NCBI RefSeq assembly: GCF_029888045.1
Contig: NZ_JARXRN010000016.1
Coordinates: 387,159 to 451,158 of the forward strand
Direction: 5' to 3'
DNA: 64,000 nt
Origin: Luteimonas rhizosphaericola
GTDB lineage: Bacteria; Pseudomonadota; Gammaproteobacteria; Xanthomonadales; Xanthomonadaceae
In this document: in pieces, positions 45,010 to 56,139 of the stretch
How positions within the stretch are numbered: position 1 is the stretch's first letter
Layout of the letters: every line of letters begins with the position of its first letter
Notes under the pieces: generated by a model
Seen by the model: only the letters and a program-made list of their open reading frames with translations
Database searches by the model: none
Told to the model about the DNA's origin: nothing
Translations under genes and position numbers: made by a program

Positions 45010-45906
45010 CTACGTCTCGTCAGGCCAGCGGATCGCCGGCGCCGACGCCGGACGCGGCACCGGCACCGCCGCGACCGCATTCCAGATCTTCAGCGCGTCC
45101 ACGGCGGCCGCGACATCGTGGACCCGCAGCAGGCGCGCGCCGCGCTGCGCGGCGATCAGGTGCGCGGCCACCGACCCGTGGACACGCTCGACCGGCGATT
45201 CGCGCCCGGTCAGTTCGCCGATGGTGCGCTTGCGCGACAGCCCGGCCAGCACCGGCACGCCCAGCTCCCCGAAGCGCTCGAGTCGCGCGAGCAGCTGCAG
45301 GTTGTGCGCGGTGGTCTTGCCGAAGCCGAAGCCGGGATCGACCACGATGCGCTTGCGATCGATGCCGGCCATTTCCGCGGCGAAGATGCGTTCGGCAAGG
45401 AACCGGTGCACCTCGCCCACCACGTCGTCGTACTCCGGCGCGTCCTGCATCGAGCGCGGCTCGCCGAGCATGTGCATCAGCACCACCGGCACGCCGAGCG
45501 CGGCGGCGGTGTCCAGCGCGCCCTCGCGGCGCAGGCCGTAGACGTCGTTGATCATGCCGGCGCCCGCCTCGACCGCGGCGCGCATCACCTCGGGGCGGGA
45601 GGTGTCGATGCTGACCGGCAGCGCGGTCTCGCGCGCCAGCCGCTCCACGACCGGTACCACGCGCCTGAGCTCTTCTTCCAGGGGCACCGGCTCAGCGCCC
45701 GGACGGGTCGATTCACCGCCGACATCCAGCACGTCCGCACCCTCGGCCGCCAGCTGCAGGCCGTGCGCCACCGCCGCGTCGGCATCGAAATGTGCACCGC
45801 CGTCGGAGAACGAATCGGGCGTGACGTTGACGATGCCCATCACCCGCGGAACGTCGAGGCGGAGGATGCGGCCGGCGCAGTCGAGCTGGGGCGAGGTGTC
45901 GAACAT
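45010..45906 (-). CDS. folP: Dihydropteroate synthase
   Basis: Joins para-aminobenzoate to the pterin pyrophosphate in folate synthesis. It is 298 aa, normal length. Signature 1 is MGIVNVTPDSFSDGG near 23 and signature 2 is DVGGESTRPGAEPV near 62. NDVYGLR, DPGFGFGKT near 192 and GLSRKRTIG near 220 complete the pterin- and diphosphate-binding loops. SRKR and the RVHD near 265 hold the C-terminal Lys/Arg/His residues. ATG 45906 gives the usual short N-terminus. Downstream of ftsH in the same direction, a pairing also found in E. coli (ftsH-folP), 168 bp apart. Confidence 0.95.
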   Translation of the reverse strand: MFDTSPQLDCAGRILRLDVPRVMGIVNVTPDSFSDGGAHFDADAAVAHGLQLAAEGADVLDVGGESTRPGAEPVPLEEELRRVVPVVERLARETALPVSIDTSRPEVMRAAVEAGAGMINDVYGLRREGALDTAAALGVPVVLMHMLGEPRSMQDAPEYDDVVGEVHRFLAERIFAAEMAGIDRKRIVVDPGFGFGKTTAHNLQLLARLERFGELGVPVLAGLSRKRTIGELTGRESPVERVHGSVAAHLIAAQRGARLLRVHDVAAAVDALKIWNAVAAVPVPRPASAPAIRWPDET

Positions 45907-46073
45907 GTCGATGGGAAATCGTGCAATGGGGGTGCGGGCGTGGCGCGGTGTGACCGGGAAGCGGCGACCGGCCGCCTCAGCGGGCGCCACACGCCGGCTG
46001 GAAACGAAGACGGCGCCGGAAACACCGGCGCCGCTTCATCGAATCACCTGTCACCAGACACCGACCACGGCCG

Positions 46074-47987
<1,914 letters not shown>

Positions 47988-48017
47988 CGGGATTTCCGGG
48001 ACTCCAATGGGGGCATG

Positions 48018-48665
48018 CTACTTGATCGCCGCCAGCTTGCCCTGCGCCAGCGCATAGACTTCGGGCGAACGCCGGCGCGAGGCGGCCGGCTTGCGGATCG
48101 CGACCTTCGCGTAGCGCTTGCGCAGGTCGCGGACGAAACCGTCGAACCCCGTTCCCTGGAACAACTTGATCAGGAACGTGCCGCCGGGCTTGAGGTGGCG
48201 GTCGGCGAACTCCATGGCCAGCTCGGACAGGTGCATCGCCCGCGGCTGGTCGACCGCTTCCACACCGCTCTTGTTGGGGGCCATGTCCGACAACACAAGG
48301 TCCACGGACTGTCCGGCCAGCAGAGTCTCAAGGCTCGATAAGACCGCATCCTCCCTGAAATCGCCATGAAGGAACTCGACCCCGGCCAGCGGCGGCATGT
48401 CCAGGATGTCGAGCGCGAGCACCCTGCCCGGGCGCGCGGGATCGAGGCGGTCGAGTTCCTGGCGCACCCATTGCGACCACCCGCCCGGCGCGGCGCCGAG
48501 GTCGACGACGGTCATGCCGGGCTTGAGCAGGCGGTCGCGGCCGGCGAGTTCCTCCAGTTTGTAGGCCGCGCGCGAGCGCAGCCCTTCGGCCTGCGCCTTC
48601 TTCACGTAGGGATCGGAGAAATGTTCCTTCAGCCAGCGCTGGCTGCTCTTGCTGCGGGTGGCCAT
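48018..48665 (-). CDS. rlmE: 23S rRNA (uridine-2'-O)-methyltransferase RlmE
   Basis: A SAM-dependent 2'-O-methyltransferase (FtsJ/RrmJ) of 215 aa that methylates U2552 of 23S rRNA in the 50S subunit. It has the SAM site [14 protein letters not shown] near 53, and the K-D-K-E tetrad typical of the family: K in [10 protein letters not shown] in SDMAPN, K in LIKLFQG and E in SPEVYAL. The start at ATG 48665 follows an open RBS region. It is the first gene of a leftward rlmE-ftsH-folP series and divergent from yhbY, an arrangement also seen in E. coli. Confidence 0.95.
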   Translation of the reverse strand: MATRSKSSQRWLKEHFSDPYVKKAQAEGLRSRAAYKLEELAGRDRLLKPGMTVVDLGAAPGGWSQWVRQELDRLDPARPGRVLALDILDMPPLAGVEFLHGDFREDAVLSSLETLLAGQSVDLVLSDMAPNKSGVEAVDQPRAMHLSELAMEFADRHLKPGGTFLIKLFQGTGFDGFVRDLRKRYAKVAIRKPAASRRRSPEVYALAQGKLAAIK

Positions 48666-48806
48666 CGGGGTATCCCCCTCTCCGCGTCGGGGAGGGTCGG
48701 TCGGCGCGGATGCCGCGCGGGCGGGCGCGTGGACGGCCCGGAAGGAAATGGAGTCGCGGAGCGGCATGATACCCTGCCCGCACTCCTCCCCTCGCCGCCT
48801 TTCCCG

Positions 48807-49112
48807 ATGTCGACCGTCCTGACCGCCGCCCAGAACCGCTTCCTGCGCGGGCAGGCGCACGACCTCAAGGCGATGCTGCAGGTCGGGGGCAAGGGCGTGA
48901 CCGATGCGCTGGTGGCCGAGATCGACGGCGCGCTGGAACACCACGAGCTGATCAAGATCAAGGTGGCGGCGGCCGACCGGGACGAGCGCGACCAGCTGAT
49001 CGCGAGGATCGCCGAGCGCGCCGGGGCGGCGCTGGTGCAGCGGATCGGCCACGTGGCGGTGCTGTACCGCCCGTCGAAGGACAAGCGCCAGATCGTGCTG
49101 CCGCGGGCATAA
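48807..49112 (+). CDS. yhbY: YhbY family RNA-binding protein
   Basis: A 101-aa CRM-domain (CRS1-YhbY) protein associated with pre-50S ribosome assembly in other bacteria. Motifs are [34 protein letters not shown] and [21 protein letters not shown], with the GxxG-like GGKG loop for RNA binding. Start ATG 48807. Divergent from rlmE, another ribosome-maturation gene, as in E. coli (yhbY-rlmE). It is followed 13 bp later by a Mth938 gene on the same strand. Confidence 0.94.
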   Translation: MSTVLTAAQNRFLRGQAHDLKAMLQVGGKGVTDALVAEIDGALEHHELIKIKVAAADRDERDQLIARIAERAGAALVQRIGHVAVLYRPSKDKRQIVLPRA

Positions 49113-49125
49113 GGCGGCGCCTGCG

Positions 49126-49500
49126 ATGCAGCTGGTCCACGAACGACCCGATTTCGACTATTTCCTGCGCGGCGCCGACGGCCGCTCGGCGCTGGTGAAC
49201 GACCGCCGCCTGGAGCGCAGCTTCGTGGTCGCCCCCGACCGCCTGGTCGAGGACTGGCCGGTGGGCGACGTGCGTGCCCTGGAGGCGGCGGACCTGGAAC
49301 CGCTGCTGGCGCTGCAGCCGGAGCTGATCGTGCTCGGCAGCGGCGCGAGCCAGGCCTTCCCGCCACCGGAGGCGATGGCGGCGTGCCTGGCGCGCGGGAT
49401 TGGCCTGGAGACGATGACCAACGCGGCCGCGGCACGCACCTACAACGTGCTGGCCGGCGAAGGTCGCCGCGTGGTGGCCGGGTTCATCCTGACGGCCTGA
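49126..49500 (+). CDS. Mth938-like (DUF498/NDUFAF3-type) protein
   Basis: A 124-aa single-domain protein with the Mth938 fold, related to the mitochondrial complex I assembly factor NDUFAF3. Recognisable segments are [46 protein letters not shown] and [23 protein letters not shown]. No catalytic residues are known. It may be co-transcribed with yhbY (13-bp gap). No nuo gene lies in the window, so assembly of complex I here is only an analogy. Confidence 0.85.
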   Translation: MQLVHERPDFDYFLRGADGRSALVNDRRLERSFVVAPDRLVEDWPVGDVRALEAADLEPLLALQPELIVLGSGASQAFPPPEAMAACLARGIGLETMTNAAAARTYNVLAGEGRRVVAGFILTA

Positions 49501-49560
49501 GCCGGCAACCGCGCCGTGGTGCGCAGCGCACACCCGTCGGTCCGGCCCGCGGGGGCGCTC

Positions 49561-49615
49561 CGGCTCAGCGGCGCGGCAGGTACTGCAGCGGATCGACCGG
49601 CTTTCCGTTGTAGCG
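49561..49615 (-). repeat. Detached copy of the nlpD 3' end
   Basis: This 55-bp segment matches 49714-49768 with only two mismatches. It encodes RYNGKPVDPLQYLPRR and a stop in the same frame as the real gene, offset 153 bp (51 codons). The sequence between the copies (49616-49713) has no similarity to nlpD. The rest of 49501-49560 shows no gene. Confidence 0.9.
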
Positions 49616-49717
49616 GGTGAGCGGGCGCCGCTGGCGATCCGCAGGATCGCGCGCCCCACGAACGCCCGGCGCGCTGCGCCGGGCCGGGGATCCGCCGGCT
49701 CCGGAGATCGCGCCGGC

Positions 49718-50545
49718 TCAGCGCCGCGGCAGGTACTGCAGCGGATCGACCGGCTTGCCGTTGTAGCGGATCTCGAAATGCAGCATGTCGCGCGCGGCGC
49801 CGGTGCTGCCCATCTCGGCGATCTGCTGGCCGGCCTGGACGCGCGCGCCCTCGTTCACCAGCCGGGTGCGGTTGTGGCCGTAGGCCGACAGCCACTGCTC
49901 GTCGTGCTTGACGATCACCAGTTCGCCATAGCCCACCAGGCCCGAGCCCGAATACACCACCACGCCGTCGCCGGCGGCGCGCACCGGCTGGCCGCTCTTG
50001 CCGGCGATGTCGATGCCCTGTCGGGTCGGGTCGCCGCCTGCGAAGCGGTTGAGCACCTGGCCATCCGTCGGCCAGCGCCAGCGCACCGAACTGTTCACAG
50101 GCGGCGTCGCGGCCGGCTGCGGGGGCGCCTGTGTCGGCCGCACGGGGGGTCGCTGCGCGGTGGTTGTGCCGCTGGGCGGGCGGGAGGCCTGGCCCCGGGC
50201 CGCGCCCGAGCCGGGATACAGCCGCAGCCGCTGGCCCGGATAGATCGTGTACGGTGCAGCGATCCCGTTCCAGAGCGCGAGGTCCATCGGGCTGATGCCG
50301 TTGGCGACCGCCAGGCGGTAGAGCGTGTCGCCACGCCGCACCATCACGCTGGCGCCGGGCTTGGGCGTCGAGGTGCCCGGGGCGGAGGATCCGCCCGACG
50401 TCCGCACCACCTTGCTGCTGCAGGCGGCGATGAGCGCAAGCATCAGTACCGCGACCACCACCCGTGCGGCGCCACGCGCCGCCGCCGTCATCCATGGATC
50501 GAAACCAGCCACCGCGTTCCCCGTGTCCGTGTCGCTGCGGATCAT
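49718..50545 (-). CDS. nlpD: NlpD-like murein hydrolase activator (LysM + degenerate M23)
   Basis: A 275-aa lipoprotein with a signal from about 26 to 42 (RVVVAVLMLALIAAC) and lipidated C42. A LysM domain (about 66-112, VRRGDTLYRLAVANGISPMDL) binds peptidoglycan. After a Pro/Thr-rich linker comes a LytM/M23 domain (about 155-270). The first zinc motif HxxxD reads RQGID, lacking its histidine, so the domain is degenerate as in E. coli NlpD, which activates amidase AmiC instead of cutting. ATG 50545 overlaps the exoD stop by four bases. Last gene of surE-pcm-exoD-nlpD. A short piece of its 3' end is duplicated downstream. Confidence 0.92.
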   Translation of the reverse strand: MIRSDTDTGNAVAGFDPWMTAAARGAARVVVAVLMLALIAACSSKVVRTSGGSSAPGTSTPKPGASVMVRRGDTLYRLAVANGISPMDLALWNGIAAPYTIYPGQRLRLYPGSGAARGQASRPPSGTTTAQRPPVRPTQAPPQPAATPPVNSSVRWRWPTDGQVLNRFAGGDPTRQGIDIAGKSGQPVRAAGDGVVVYSGSGLVGYGELVIVKHDEQWLSAYGHNRTRLVNEGARVQAGQQIAEMGSTGAARDMLHFEIRYNGKPVDPLQYLPRR

Positions 50546-51195
50546 GCCGTGAACCGCTTGAACAGTTCCTGCGCCACCAGCCCGCCACCGCCGATGAGCA
50601 CGGCGAAGTACACCATCGTGCCGATGTTGGCGAGGTGTCCGAGCAGCACCGCGCCGCCGTCGCGCTGGATGAAGCCGATCGCATAGGCCAGCAGGGCCAG
50701 CGCCGGCAGCGTGTTGCTGAAGGGCACGAACCCGAACGGCGCCATCAGGAGCAGCGCGGCGAGGATGAAGGCCAGGTTGTTGACCACGTCCTGCGTGCGC
50801 CCGTCCACCAGCGCCGGGAGCCGGTGCGGCCGGCTGAGGCGCTCCATCCGCTGCACCCAGCGCAGGCCCCCGGTCAGCCCCGGGCGCAAACGGTCGGACG
50901 GCAGGCGGCGGTCGCGCACGCGGCTTGGCAACCACAGCTGGCGCGACAGCAGGCGGCTGACGCCCACCAGCAGGATCGCGGCGCCGAACACCGTGCTCAC
51001 GCCCGGGATCGACACCGGAATCAGGAACACCAAGGTCAGCAGGATGCACAGCAGCAGCAGGCCTTCGTCGCCGAACAGGTCCAGCAGTTCGCCCAGGGTG
51101 ACGTGGTCGGGCGGCAGGCGCGCGATCATGCCCGCGATCTGCGCGCCCAGGCTCTGGCCGTCGGGATCCGGCGGCGTGGCGGTCGGTCCGGCCAT
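50542..51195 (-). CDS. exoD: ExoD family membrane protein
   Basis: A 217-aa ExoD-family inner-membrane protein. It opens with a soluble segment LGAQIAGMIARLPPDHVTLGELLDLFG, then has four predicted spans, about 47-72, 140-160, 165-185 and 190-208. VSIPGVSTVFGAAILLVG and ALLLMAPFGFVPFSNTLPAL are family hallmarks. In Rhizobium ExoD influences exopolysaccharide and nodule entry. In other bacteria its role is not known. It sits between pcm (3-bp gap) and nlpD (ATGA overlap), so it is translated as part of this envelope and stress operon. Confidence 0.88.
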   Translation of the reverse strand: MAGPTATPPDPDGQSLGAQIAGMIARLPPDHVTLGELLDLFGDEGLLLLCILLTLVFLIPVSIPGVSTVFGAAILLVGVSRLLSRQLWLPSRVRDRRLPSDRLRPGLTGGLRWVQRMERLSRPHRLPALVDGRTQDVVNNLAFILAALLLMAPFGFVPFSNTLPALALLAYAIGFIQRDGGAVLLGHLANIGTMVYFAVLIGGGGLVAQELFKRFTA

Positions 51196-51198
51196 GGC

Positions 51199-51888
51199 TC
51201 AGTCGACCGTGCCCGACAGCAGCGGCACGAACACCACCGGGCCCAGGTCGCGGCGGGTGATCGACCCGTCCGCCTCCCTGCGCAGCATGAGCAGCTGTTG
51301 CGCATTGGCGGCGCCCACCGGCGCCACCAGGATGCCGCCGGGGGCGAGCTGCGCGGACAGCGCATCGACCAGCGCGGGCGCCCCGGCGGTGACCAGGATG
51401 CCGTCGTAGGGGCCGTTCTCGGGCCATCCGATGCGGCCGTCGTCGTGCTTGCTGCGCACGTTCAGGCCGAGCGAGCGGAAGCGCTTGCGCGCCACCCGCA
51501 GCAGGTCGCCGATGCGTTCGACCGTGTGCACTTCCAGCCCAAGCGCGGCCAGCACGCTGGCCTGGTAGCCCGAACCGGTGCCGATCTCGAGCACGCGCCT
51601 GGGCGCGTGGCCGTCGGTGAACAGTGCCTCGGTCATGCGCGCGACCACCCAGGGCTGGGAAATCGTCTGGCCATGGCCGATCGGCAGCGCCGTGTCCTCG
51701 TAGGCGCGGGTGGCCAGCGCCTCGTCGACGAACAGGTGGCGCGGCACGGTGCGGATCGCGTTGAGCACGCGCTCGTCGCCGATTCCGTTCGCGCGCAGCC
51801 GCTCGATCAGGCGGTCGCGCACGCGCTGCGAAGTCATGCCGACGCCGATCGCCTCGGGCTGCAGCCGCAGCCGGGGAGTCATCATCAT
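51199..51888 (-). CDS. pcm: Protein-L-isoaspartate O-methyltransferase
   Basis: A SAM-dependent enzyme of 229 aa that repairs damaged aspartyl residues in proteins. The SAM-binding motif is [16 protein letters not shown] near 96, preceded by [14 protein letters not shown] near 78, and followed by [12 protein letters not shown] and GILVTAGAP near 163. Three tandem ATG codons open the gene, and the first (51888) overlaps the surE stop by four bases, so translation is coupled to surE. A surE-pcm pair is common to proteobacteria. Confidence 0.96.
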   Translation of the reverse strand: MMMTPRLRLQPEAIGVGMTSQRVRDRLIERLRANGIGDERVLNAIRTVPRHLFVDEALATRAYEDTALPIGHGQTISQPWVVARMTEALFTDGHAPRRVLEIGTGSGYQASVLAALGLEVHTVERIGDLLRVARKRFRSLGLNVRSKHDDGRIGWPENGPYDGILVTAGAPALVDALSAQLAPGGILVAPVGAANAQQLLMLRREADGSITRRDLGPVVFVPLLSGTVD

Positions 51889-52667
51889 CGCGCCGGCTCC
51901 GCGAGTTCGGCGGCCAGGCTGCCGACCCAGCTCGAGACCTGCTCCAGCGCCTGGTAACGCGTCAGGTCGACGTGGATCGGGGTGATCGAGATGTGTCCGA
52001 AGCGCACGGCGTGGAAATCGGTGCCGGGGCCGGCATCCATCTCCGGTCCCGCCGCGCCGATCCACCACCAGGTGCGGCCGCGCGGATCCTCCTGCTTCGT
52101 GCAGGGCTCGGCGCGGTGCCGGTTTCCCAGCCGAGTGACCTCGAAGCCGGCGATCTCGCTCCAGGCGCGATCGGGCACGTTGACGTTGAGGATGGTGTCG
52201 GCGGGCAGCGGATCGGCCTTGAGCCGTTCGACGATCTCCACCGCCGCGCGCGCCGCGGTCTCGTAGTGGCGCCCGTCGTGGTTGACCGTGGCCAGCGACA
52301 TCGCGATCGCCGGCAGGCCTAGGAAACGCCCTTCCATCGCCGCGGCCACGGTGCCGGAATAGATCACGTCGTCGCCGAGGTTGGCGGTGTTGTTGATGCC
52401 CGAGACCACGATGTCGGGTTCGCGCTCGAACATGCCGGTGATGGCGACGTGCACGCAGTCGGTGGGCGTTCCGTAGACGCGCCAGACCGCGTCCTCGAGC
52501 TGCTGCACGCGCAGCGGCATGTCCAGCGTCAGCGAGTTGCTGGCGCCGGAGCGATCGCGATCGGGGGCGACGATCAGGACCTCGTGGCCGGCATCGCGCA
52601 GACCCTGCGCCAGGATGCGGATGCCGGGGGCATCGACGCCGTCATCGTTGCTGACCAGTACGCGCAT
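51885..52667 (-). CDS. surE: 5'/3'-nucleotidase SurE
   Basis: A metal-dependent nucleotidase of 260 aa that dephosphorylates nucleoside monophosphates and exopolyphosphate during stationary-phase stress. The metal site is at the N-terminus, [16 protein letters not shown] with D8 and D9, followed by [12 protein letters not shown] near 37-48 and [20 protein letters not shown] near 90-110, supplying the Asn and Ser. Normal length for SurE. First gene of the surE-pcm-exoD-nlpD operon and divergent from the Smr gene. Its TGA overlaps the pcm ATG. Confidence 0.97.
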   Translation of the reverse strand: MRVLVSNDDGVDAPGIRILAQGLRDAGHEVLIVAPDRDRSGASNSLTLDMPLRVQQLEDAVWRVYGTPTDCVHVAITGMFEREPDIVVSGINNTANLGDDVIYSGTVAAAMEGRFLGLPAIAMSLATVNHDGRHYETAARAAVEIVERLKADPLPADTILNVNVPDRAWSEIAGFEVTRLGNRHRAEPCTKQEDPRGRTWWWIGAAGPEMDAGPGTDFHAVRFGHISITPIHVDLTRYQALEQVSSWVGSLAAELAEPAR

Positions 52668-52771
52668 GAACCTCTGGGACCACCGTCGCCGCGGATGTCG
52701 TGCCGCCATGATACCGGATGCGCGCATCCACTTCCGGACGCACGGGCCGGTTCGCGTCATACTGGGCGCCG

Positions 52772-53335
52772 ATGGCGAGACACCGTCCACCGCCCGGCGA
52801 CGACATCTCCGACGACAGCGACGACGCGGCGCTGTTCCGCAGCGCGATCGGACCGGTGCGCGAGTTGCCACCGGCGGCTCTGCCGCCGTCGCGGCCCAGG
52901 CCGCGCCCGGGCACGCGCATGGCCGACCTGGACGAGGCGGAGGCGAAGGGCGAGTTCCTGCGCCTGCTGCACGAAGCGCCGGTGGAGGCCGGCGATACCC
53001 TGCGCCATCGCCGCGACGACGTGCCGGCCCGCGTGCTGAAGCGCCTGGCCCAGGGCGACTACGCCGCCCAGGACGAACTGGACCTGCACCACGCCAGCGC
53101 CGCCGCGGCCGGGTCGCTGCTGCGCCGCTTCCTGCAGGACGCACGCGATGCCGGCGCGCACTGCGTGCGCGTGATCCACGGCAAGGGGCTGAACTCCGAC
53201 GGCGTGCCGGTGCTGAAGAACCTGTGCGACCGGCTCCTGCGCCAGCGCGGCGACGTGCTGGCGTTCCATTCGGCGCCCGCCGCGCAGGGCGGGACCGGCG
53301 CGGTGCTGGTACTGCTGGCGCCGCGTCGCGGCTGA
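52772..53335 (+). CDS. Smr domain-containing protein
   Basis: A 187-aa protein with a disordered acidic N-terminus ([15 protein letters not shown]) and a C-terminal Smr domain (about 95-185), a DNA/RNA nicking-type module. Hallmarks are [20 protein letters not shown] near 104 and the catalytic-type HGKG in [11 protein letters not shown] near 136. Resembles SmrA/YdaL of E. coli. It is transcribed opposite to its neighbours, between surE and truD. A CATACT hexamer ends 8 nt before the ATG, so a short or absent leader is likely. Function is not known beyond nucleic-acid metabolism. Confidence 0.88.
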   Translation: MARHRPPPGDDISDDSDDAALFRSAIGPVRELPPAALPPSRPRPRPGTRMADLDEAEAKGEFLRLLHEAPVEAGDTLRHRRDDVPARVLKRLAQGDYAAQDELDLHHASAAAAGSLLRRFLQDARDAGAHCVRVIHGKGLNSDGVPVLKNLCDRLLRQRGDVLAFHSAPAAQGGTGAVLVLLAPRRG

Positions 53336-53339
53336 GCGG

Positions 53340-53570
53340 CTACTGTTGCTGTTGCGGCACCCGCGTGACCGGCGGATTGACCCAGTGCACCTCGACGCCA
53401 CGACGCTGCGCCTTGGCGTGGACAGCCGCCATGTAGGCGTCATCGGTAACGGGGGTGCCAGGCGCCAGTGCGCTCGCGGCGTGGGTGGCGACAACCGGTG
53501 CGGTGCTGGCGCACGACGACAGCAGGAACACCAGCGCGATCGCCGGTGTCAGACGAAGGACCCTGTTCAT
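53340..53570 (-). CDS. Small lipoprotein (76 aa)
   Basis: A short predicted lipoprotein with signal LTPAIALVFLLSSC and lipidated C20. The rest is a soluble tail without known domains, containing DAYMAAVHAKAQRRGVEVHWVNPP and a terminal polyglutamine (VPQQQQ). An AGGAGG ribosome-binding site 7 nt before ATG 53570 supports it. It follows truD by about 90 bp and is convergent with the Smr gene (4-bp gap). The VHWVNPP pattern recurs in small Xanthomonadaceae lipoproteins, but no function is assigned. Confidence 0.78.
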   Translation of the reverse strand: MNRVLRLTPAIALVFLLSSCASTAPVVATHAASALAPGTPVTDDAYMAAVHAKAQRRGVEVHWVNPPVTRVPQQQQ

Positions 53571-53662
53571 GAGCACGCCTCCTGGTCGAGCGCCGGCGCA
53601 CGATGCGACCGGCGCTCCTGCAGGTATACGCCGACCGGGACGTGGCGCCAGCGCCGGGGATG

Positions 53663-54724
53663 TCATTCCGACGAGCGGTCGACCGCCTGATGGCCAGCCA
53701 GTTCACCCAGCTCGGCCAGTACGCTGGTGGCATAGGTGCCGGGCGGCAGCGCGAAGCGCAGGCGAAGGGTGGCGACATCCATCCACTCGGCTTCCAGGTC
53801 GCCGGGCCGCAACCGCGTGGCGCGCCGCTCCTGGCGCAGGCCGGCCGCCTCCAGCCCGTCGCGCAGGCGCATGGCGACCTCGTCGGACAGGACCTCGCGC
53901 TCGAATGCCTGCGCCGCGCCCTCGCAGCGCAGCGGGCCCCTGCCCCACAGCGGCGCCGTGGGGTGGATGTCGAATGCCGCCAGCCGCTCGGCGATGGTGT
54001 CGTCGGCCGCGACCGGGCCGAACACGCTGCGGCTGCCGTCGAGCACCCACACCTCGCCCTCCAGCGCCTGGTCCCAGGTGCCGGCGGCGACGCGCGCGGC
54101 CAGGACCCGGTTGAACAGCTCCGACCGCGCCGCCGAGAGCAGCATCGCGCGTTCGTCGCGCCGCACCCGCCGCCCGCCGAACATCGCCAGCGCGCGCACG
54201 AGGTTGCCGCCCTCGCGACCGAAGCGCTGCTCGCCGAAATAGTTCGGCACGCCGCGACGGGCGATCGCCTCGACGCGCGCATCGATGGCATCGCGCACGC
54301 CGTCCACCTCGCGCAGCACCAGCTCGAAGCGGTTGCCCGCCAGCGCCCCGCGCGGCAGTTTGCGTGAGTGGCGGCGCGCCTCGAGCACGCGCAGCGATTC
54401 GCCGGTCGCAGGATCGTCGAACGCCAGGGCGTCGAGCGGGGGATCCGGGCGGCCCGGGAGCTGCACCGAGAGCCGCTGGCGGGTCACCGCGTGGCGGTCC
54501 TTGAGCCCGGCATGACCGACCGCCGACTCGGGCACCTCGGCCCACTGCGCGACCAGCCGCGCCACGTGCGCGGTGTTGAGGCCGCGCTTCTCGATCGTCA
54601 GCAGCAGGTGCTCGCCCTGGCCGTCCGCGTCGAAGGCGTCGAGCTCCGTCACCGAGAAATCCTCGGGCGACTGGCGGAAGCGCGCCCGCAGGACGGCAGC
54701 GCCATGGGCGCGCGGCAGGCTCAC
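53663..54724 (-). CDS. truD: tRNA pseudouridine(13) synthase TruD
   Basis: Converts U13 of tRNAs to pseudouridine. 353 aa, normal. The catalytic aspartate is D76 in [13 protein letters not shown] and the TruD signature [14 protein letters not shown] is near 160. The C-terminal TRUD insertion spans about 160-310. The start is GTG 54724 (GTGAGCCTG), because no ATG fits the N-terminus. No good ribosome-binding site is visible. It is last of the leftward run from pyrG, after a 201-bp gap from ispF that shows no other gene. Confidence 0.94.
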   Translation of the reverse strand: MSLPRAHGAAVLRARFRQSPEDFSVTELDAFDADGQGEHLLLTIEKRGLNTAHVARLVAQWAEVPESAVGHAGLKDRHAVTRQRLSVQLPGRPDPPLDALAFDDPATGESLRVLEARRHSRKLPRGALAGNRFELVLREVDGVRDAIDARVEAIARRGVPNYFGEQRFGREGGNLVRALAMFGGRRVRRDERAMLLSAARSELFNRVLAARVAAGTWDQALEGEVWVLDGSRSVFGPVAADDTIAERLAAFDIHPTAPLWGRGPLRCEGAAQAFEREVLSDEVAMRLRDGLEAAGLRQERRATRLRPGDLEAEWMDVATLRLRFALPPGTYATSVLAELGELAGHQAVDRSSE

Positions 54725-54925
54725 GCGGCCGGTGTCGCTGGCGGCATCGACCGGGCGGGACGCGAAGCGGGGGCGCCGCGGCTGCCCGGGCGGCGTTCCA
54801 CCGCCGTGGCGAGGACGACCGGGGACTCGGACGCAAGCGGAGCCGGTGTGCGGTCGTCGCCATTCCGCGCCGCGCCACGGAACCGCCCCCGTTCGGCCGA
54901 CGCCGTGGCGTCGGGGTATGCCGCC

Positions 54926-55411
54926 TCAGTCCGCATCGCGCACCAGCAGGCACACGGCGAGCGCGGCGATGCCTTCGCCACGACCGGTGAAGCCCAGGCG
55001 CTCGCTGGTGGTGGCCTTGATGCTCACGTCGTCGAGTCCGACGCGGAGATCGCCCGCGACCGTCGCGCGCATCGCGTCCGCGTGCGGCCCGACCTTCGGC
55101 CGCTCGCAGACGATGGTCACGTCGGCGTTGCCGACGCGCCAGCCGCGCTCGCGCAGCAGTCCGTCGCAGTGGCGCAGGAAGGTGCGGCTGTCGGCATCCT
55201 TCCAGCGCGCGTCGGAGGGCGGGAAATGAAGACCGATGTCGCCCAGCGCCAGTGCGCCGAGCATCGCATCGCACAGCGCGTGCAGCACCACGTCGCCGTC
55301 GCTGTGCGCAAGCACGCCGCGGTCATGAGGCACGCGTATGCCGCCCAGCATCACGTGGTCGCCCTCGCCGAAGGCGTGCACGTCGTAGCCCTGGCCGATC
55401 CGGACGTTCAT
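54926..55411 (-). CDS. ispF: 2-C-methyl-D-erythritol 2,4-cyclodiphosphate synthase
   Basis: A 161-aa enzyme of the non-mevalonate isoprenoid pathway that cyclises CDP-ME 2-phosphate, releasing CMP. Metal ligands are D9 and H11 in GYDVHAF and H43 near [13 protein letters not shown], with the signature [18 protein letters not shown]. The C-terminal [19 protein letters not shown] segment is diagnostic. ATG 55411 overlaps the ispD stop by four bases. Confidence 0.97.
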   Translation of the reverse strand: MNVRIGQGYDVHAFGEGDHVMLGGIRVPHDRGVLAHSDGDVVLHALCDAMLGALALGDIGLHFPPSDARWKDADSRTFLRHCDGLLRERGWRVGNADVTIVCERPKVGPHADAMRATVAGDLRVGLDDVSIKATTSERLGFTGRGEGIAALAVCLLVRDAD

Positions 55412-56139
55412 GAGGTGGCGCCGTCCCGCGGGCCGCGGGACAGCACGAACTCGAATCGCGCCAGGTCGCCCGCGGTGGTGATCTTGAAGTTCTCCTCGTC
55501 GCCCTCGACCAGCAGCGGACGCATGCCCAGCAGTTCCATCGCCATCGCCTCGTCGGTCACCGCGACGCCGCCCTCGCGCGCGGACTCCAGCGCGCGGGTC
55601 AGCTGCAGGCGCCGGAACAGCTGCGGCGTCAGCGCGCGCCAGAGCCGCTCGCGCGGCTCGGTACGGTCGATGCCGCCATCGTCCCCGGCGCGCTTGAGCG
55701 TGTCGCGCACGGGCGCGGCCAGGATCGCGCCGACCGGATCGGCGCGGCCGCGCTCCAGCAGTGCGGTCAGGTCGTCGTGCCGCAGGTTCGGGCGCGCGGC
55801 GTCGTGCACCAGCACGAAATCGTCCACGCGCACCTCGTCCGGGAGCGCCTGCAGGCCGGCCAGCACGGAGTCGGCGCGCGATTCGCCGCCCGTGCAGCGC
55901 AGCAGCGGCGTCCCCGCCATCGCATCCCAACCCGGCCAGTGCGCATCGTCCGCCGCCAGCACCACCATCGCGCCGCGCACGCCGGGGTGCGAACACAGTG
56001 CCGAGAGCGTGTGGCCGATCAGCGGCTGCCCGGCGACCGGGGTGTACTGCTTGGGCAGGCCCGTGCCGAAGCGCGTGCCGCGCCCGGCGGCCACCACGAT
56101 CGCCCACACCCCGCCGCTGCGCGCGGACTCCTGGGTCAT
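55408..56139 (-). CDS. ispD: 2-C-methyl-D-erythritol 4-phosphate cytidylyltransferase
   Basis: A cytidylyltransferase of 243 aa that makes CDP-methylerythritol in the MEP pathway. The nucleotide-binding start [22 protein letters not shown] is typical, with the catalytic-type K near 30. GGESRADSV near 86 and the signature [11 protein letters not shown] near 111 follow. The C-terminal [12 protein letters not shown] near 200 and DLARFEFVL match IspD. Overlaps ftsB upstream (ATGA) and ispF downstream (ATGA). Confidence 0.97.
   Translation of the reverse strand: MTQESARSGGVWAIVVAAGRGTRFGTGLPKQYTPVAGQPLIGHTLSALCSHPGVRGAMVVLAADDAHWPGWDAMAGTPLLRCTGGESRADSVLAGLQALPDEVRVDDFVLVHDAARPNLRHDDLTALLERGRADPVGAILAAPVRDTLKRAGDDGGIDRTEPRERLWRALTPQLFRRLQLTRALESAREGGVAVTDEAMAMELLGMRPLLVEGDEENFKITTAGDLARFEFVLSRGPRDGATS

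Noticed and set aside
48004-48013. Sigma-32 type promoter (CCCCCATTGG on the minus strand) before ftsH
   Set aside because: The -10 resembles CCCCATnT, but no CTTGAA-like -35 occurs at 13-15 bp. The gene also lies 30 bp after rlmE, so it is probably read through from there.
54725-54925. Possible small gene between ispF and truD (86-aa leftward frame ending at 54721)
   Set aside because: The frame is Pro/Ala/Arg-rich, overlaps the ispF 3' end, and has no ribosome-binding site. It looks like a shadow in GC-rich sequence.
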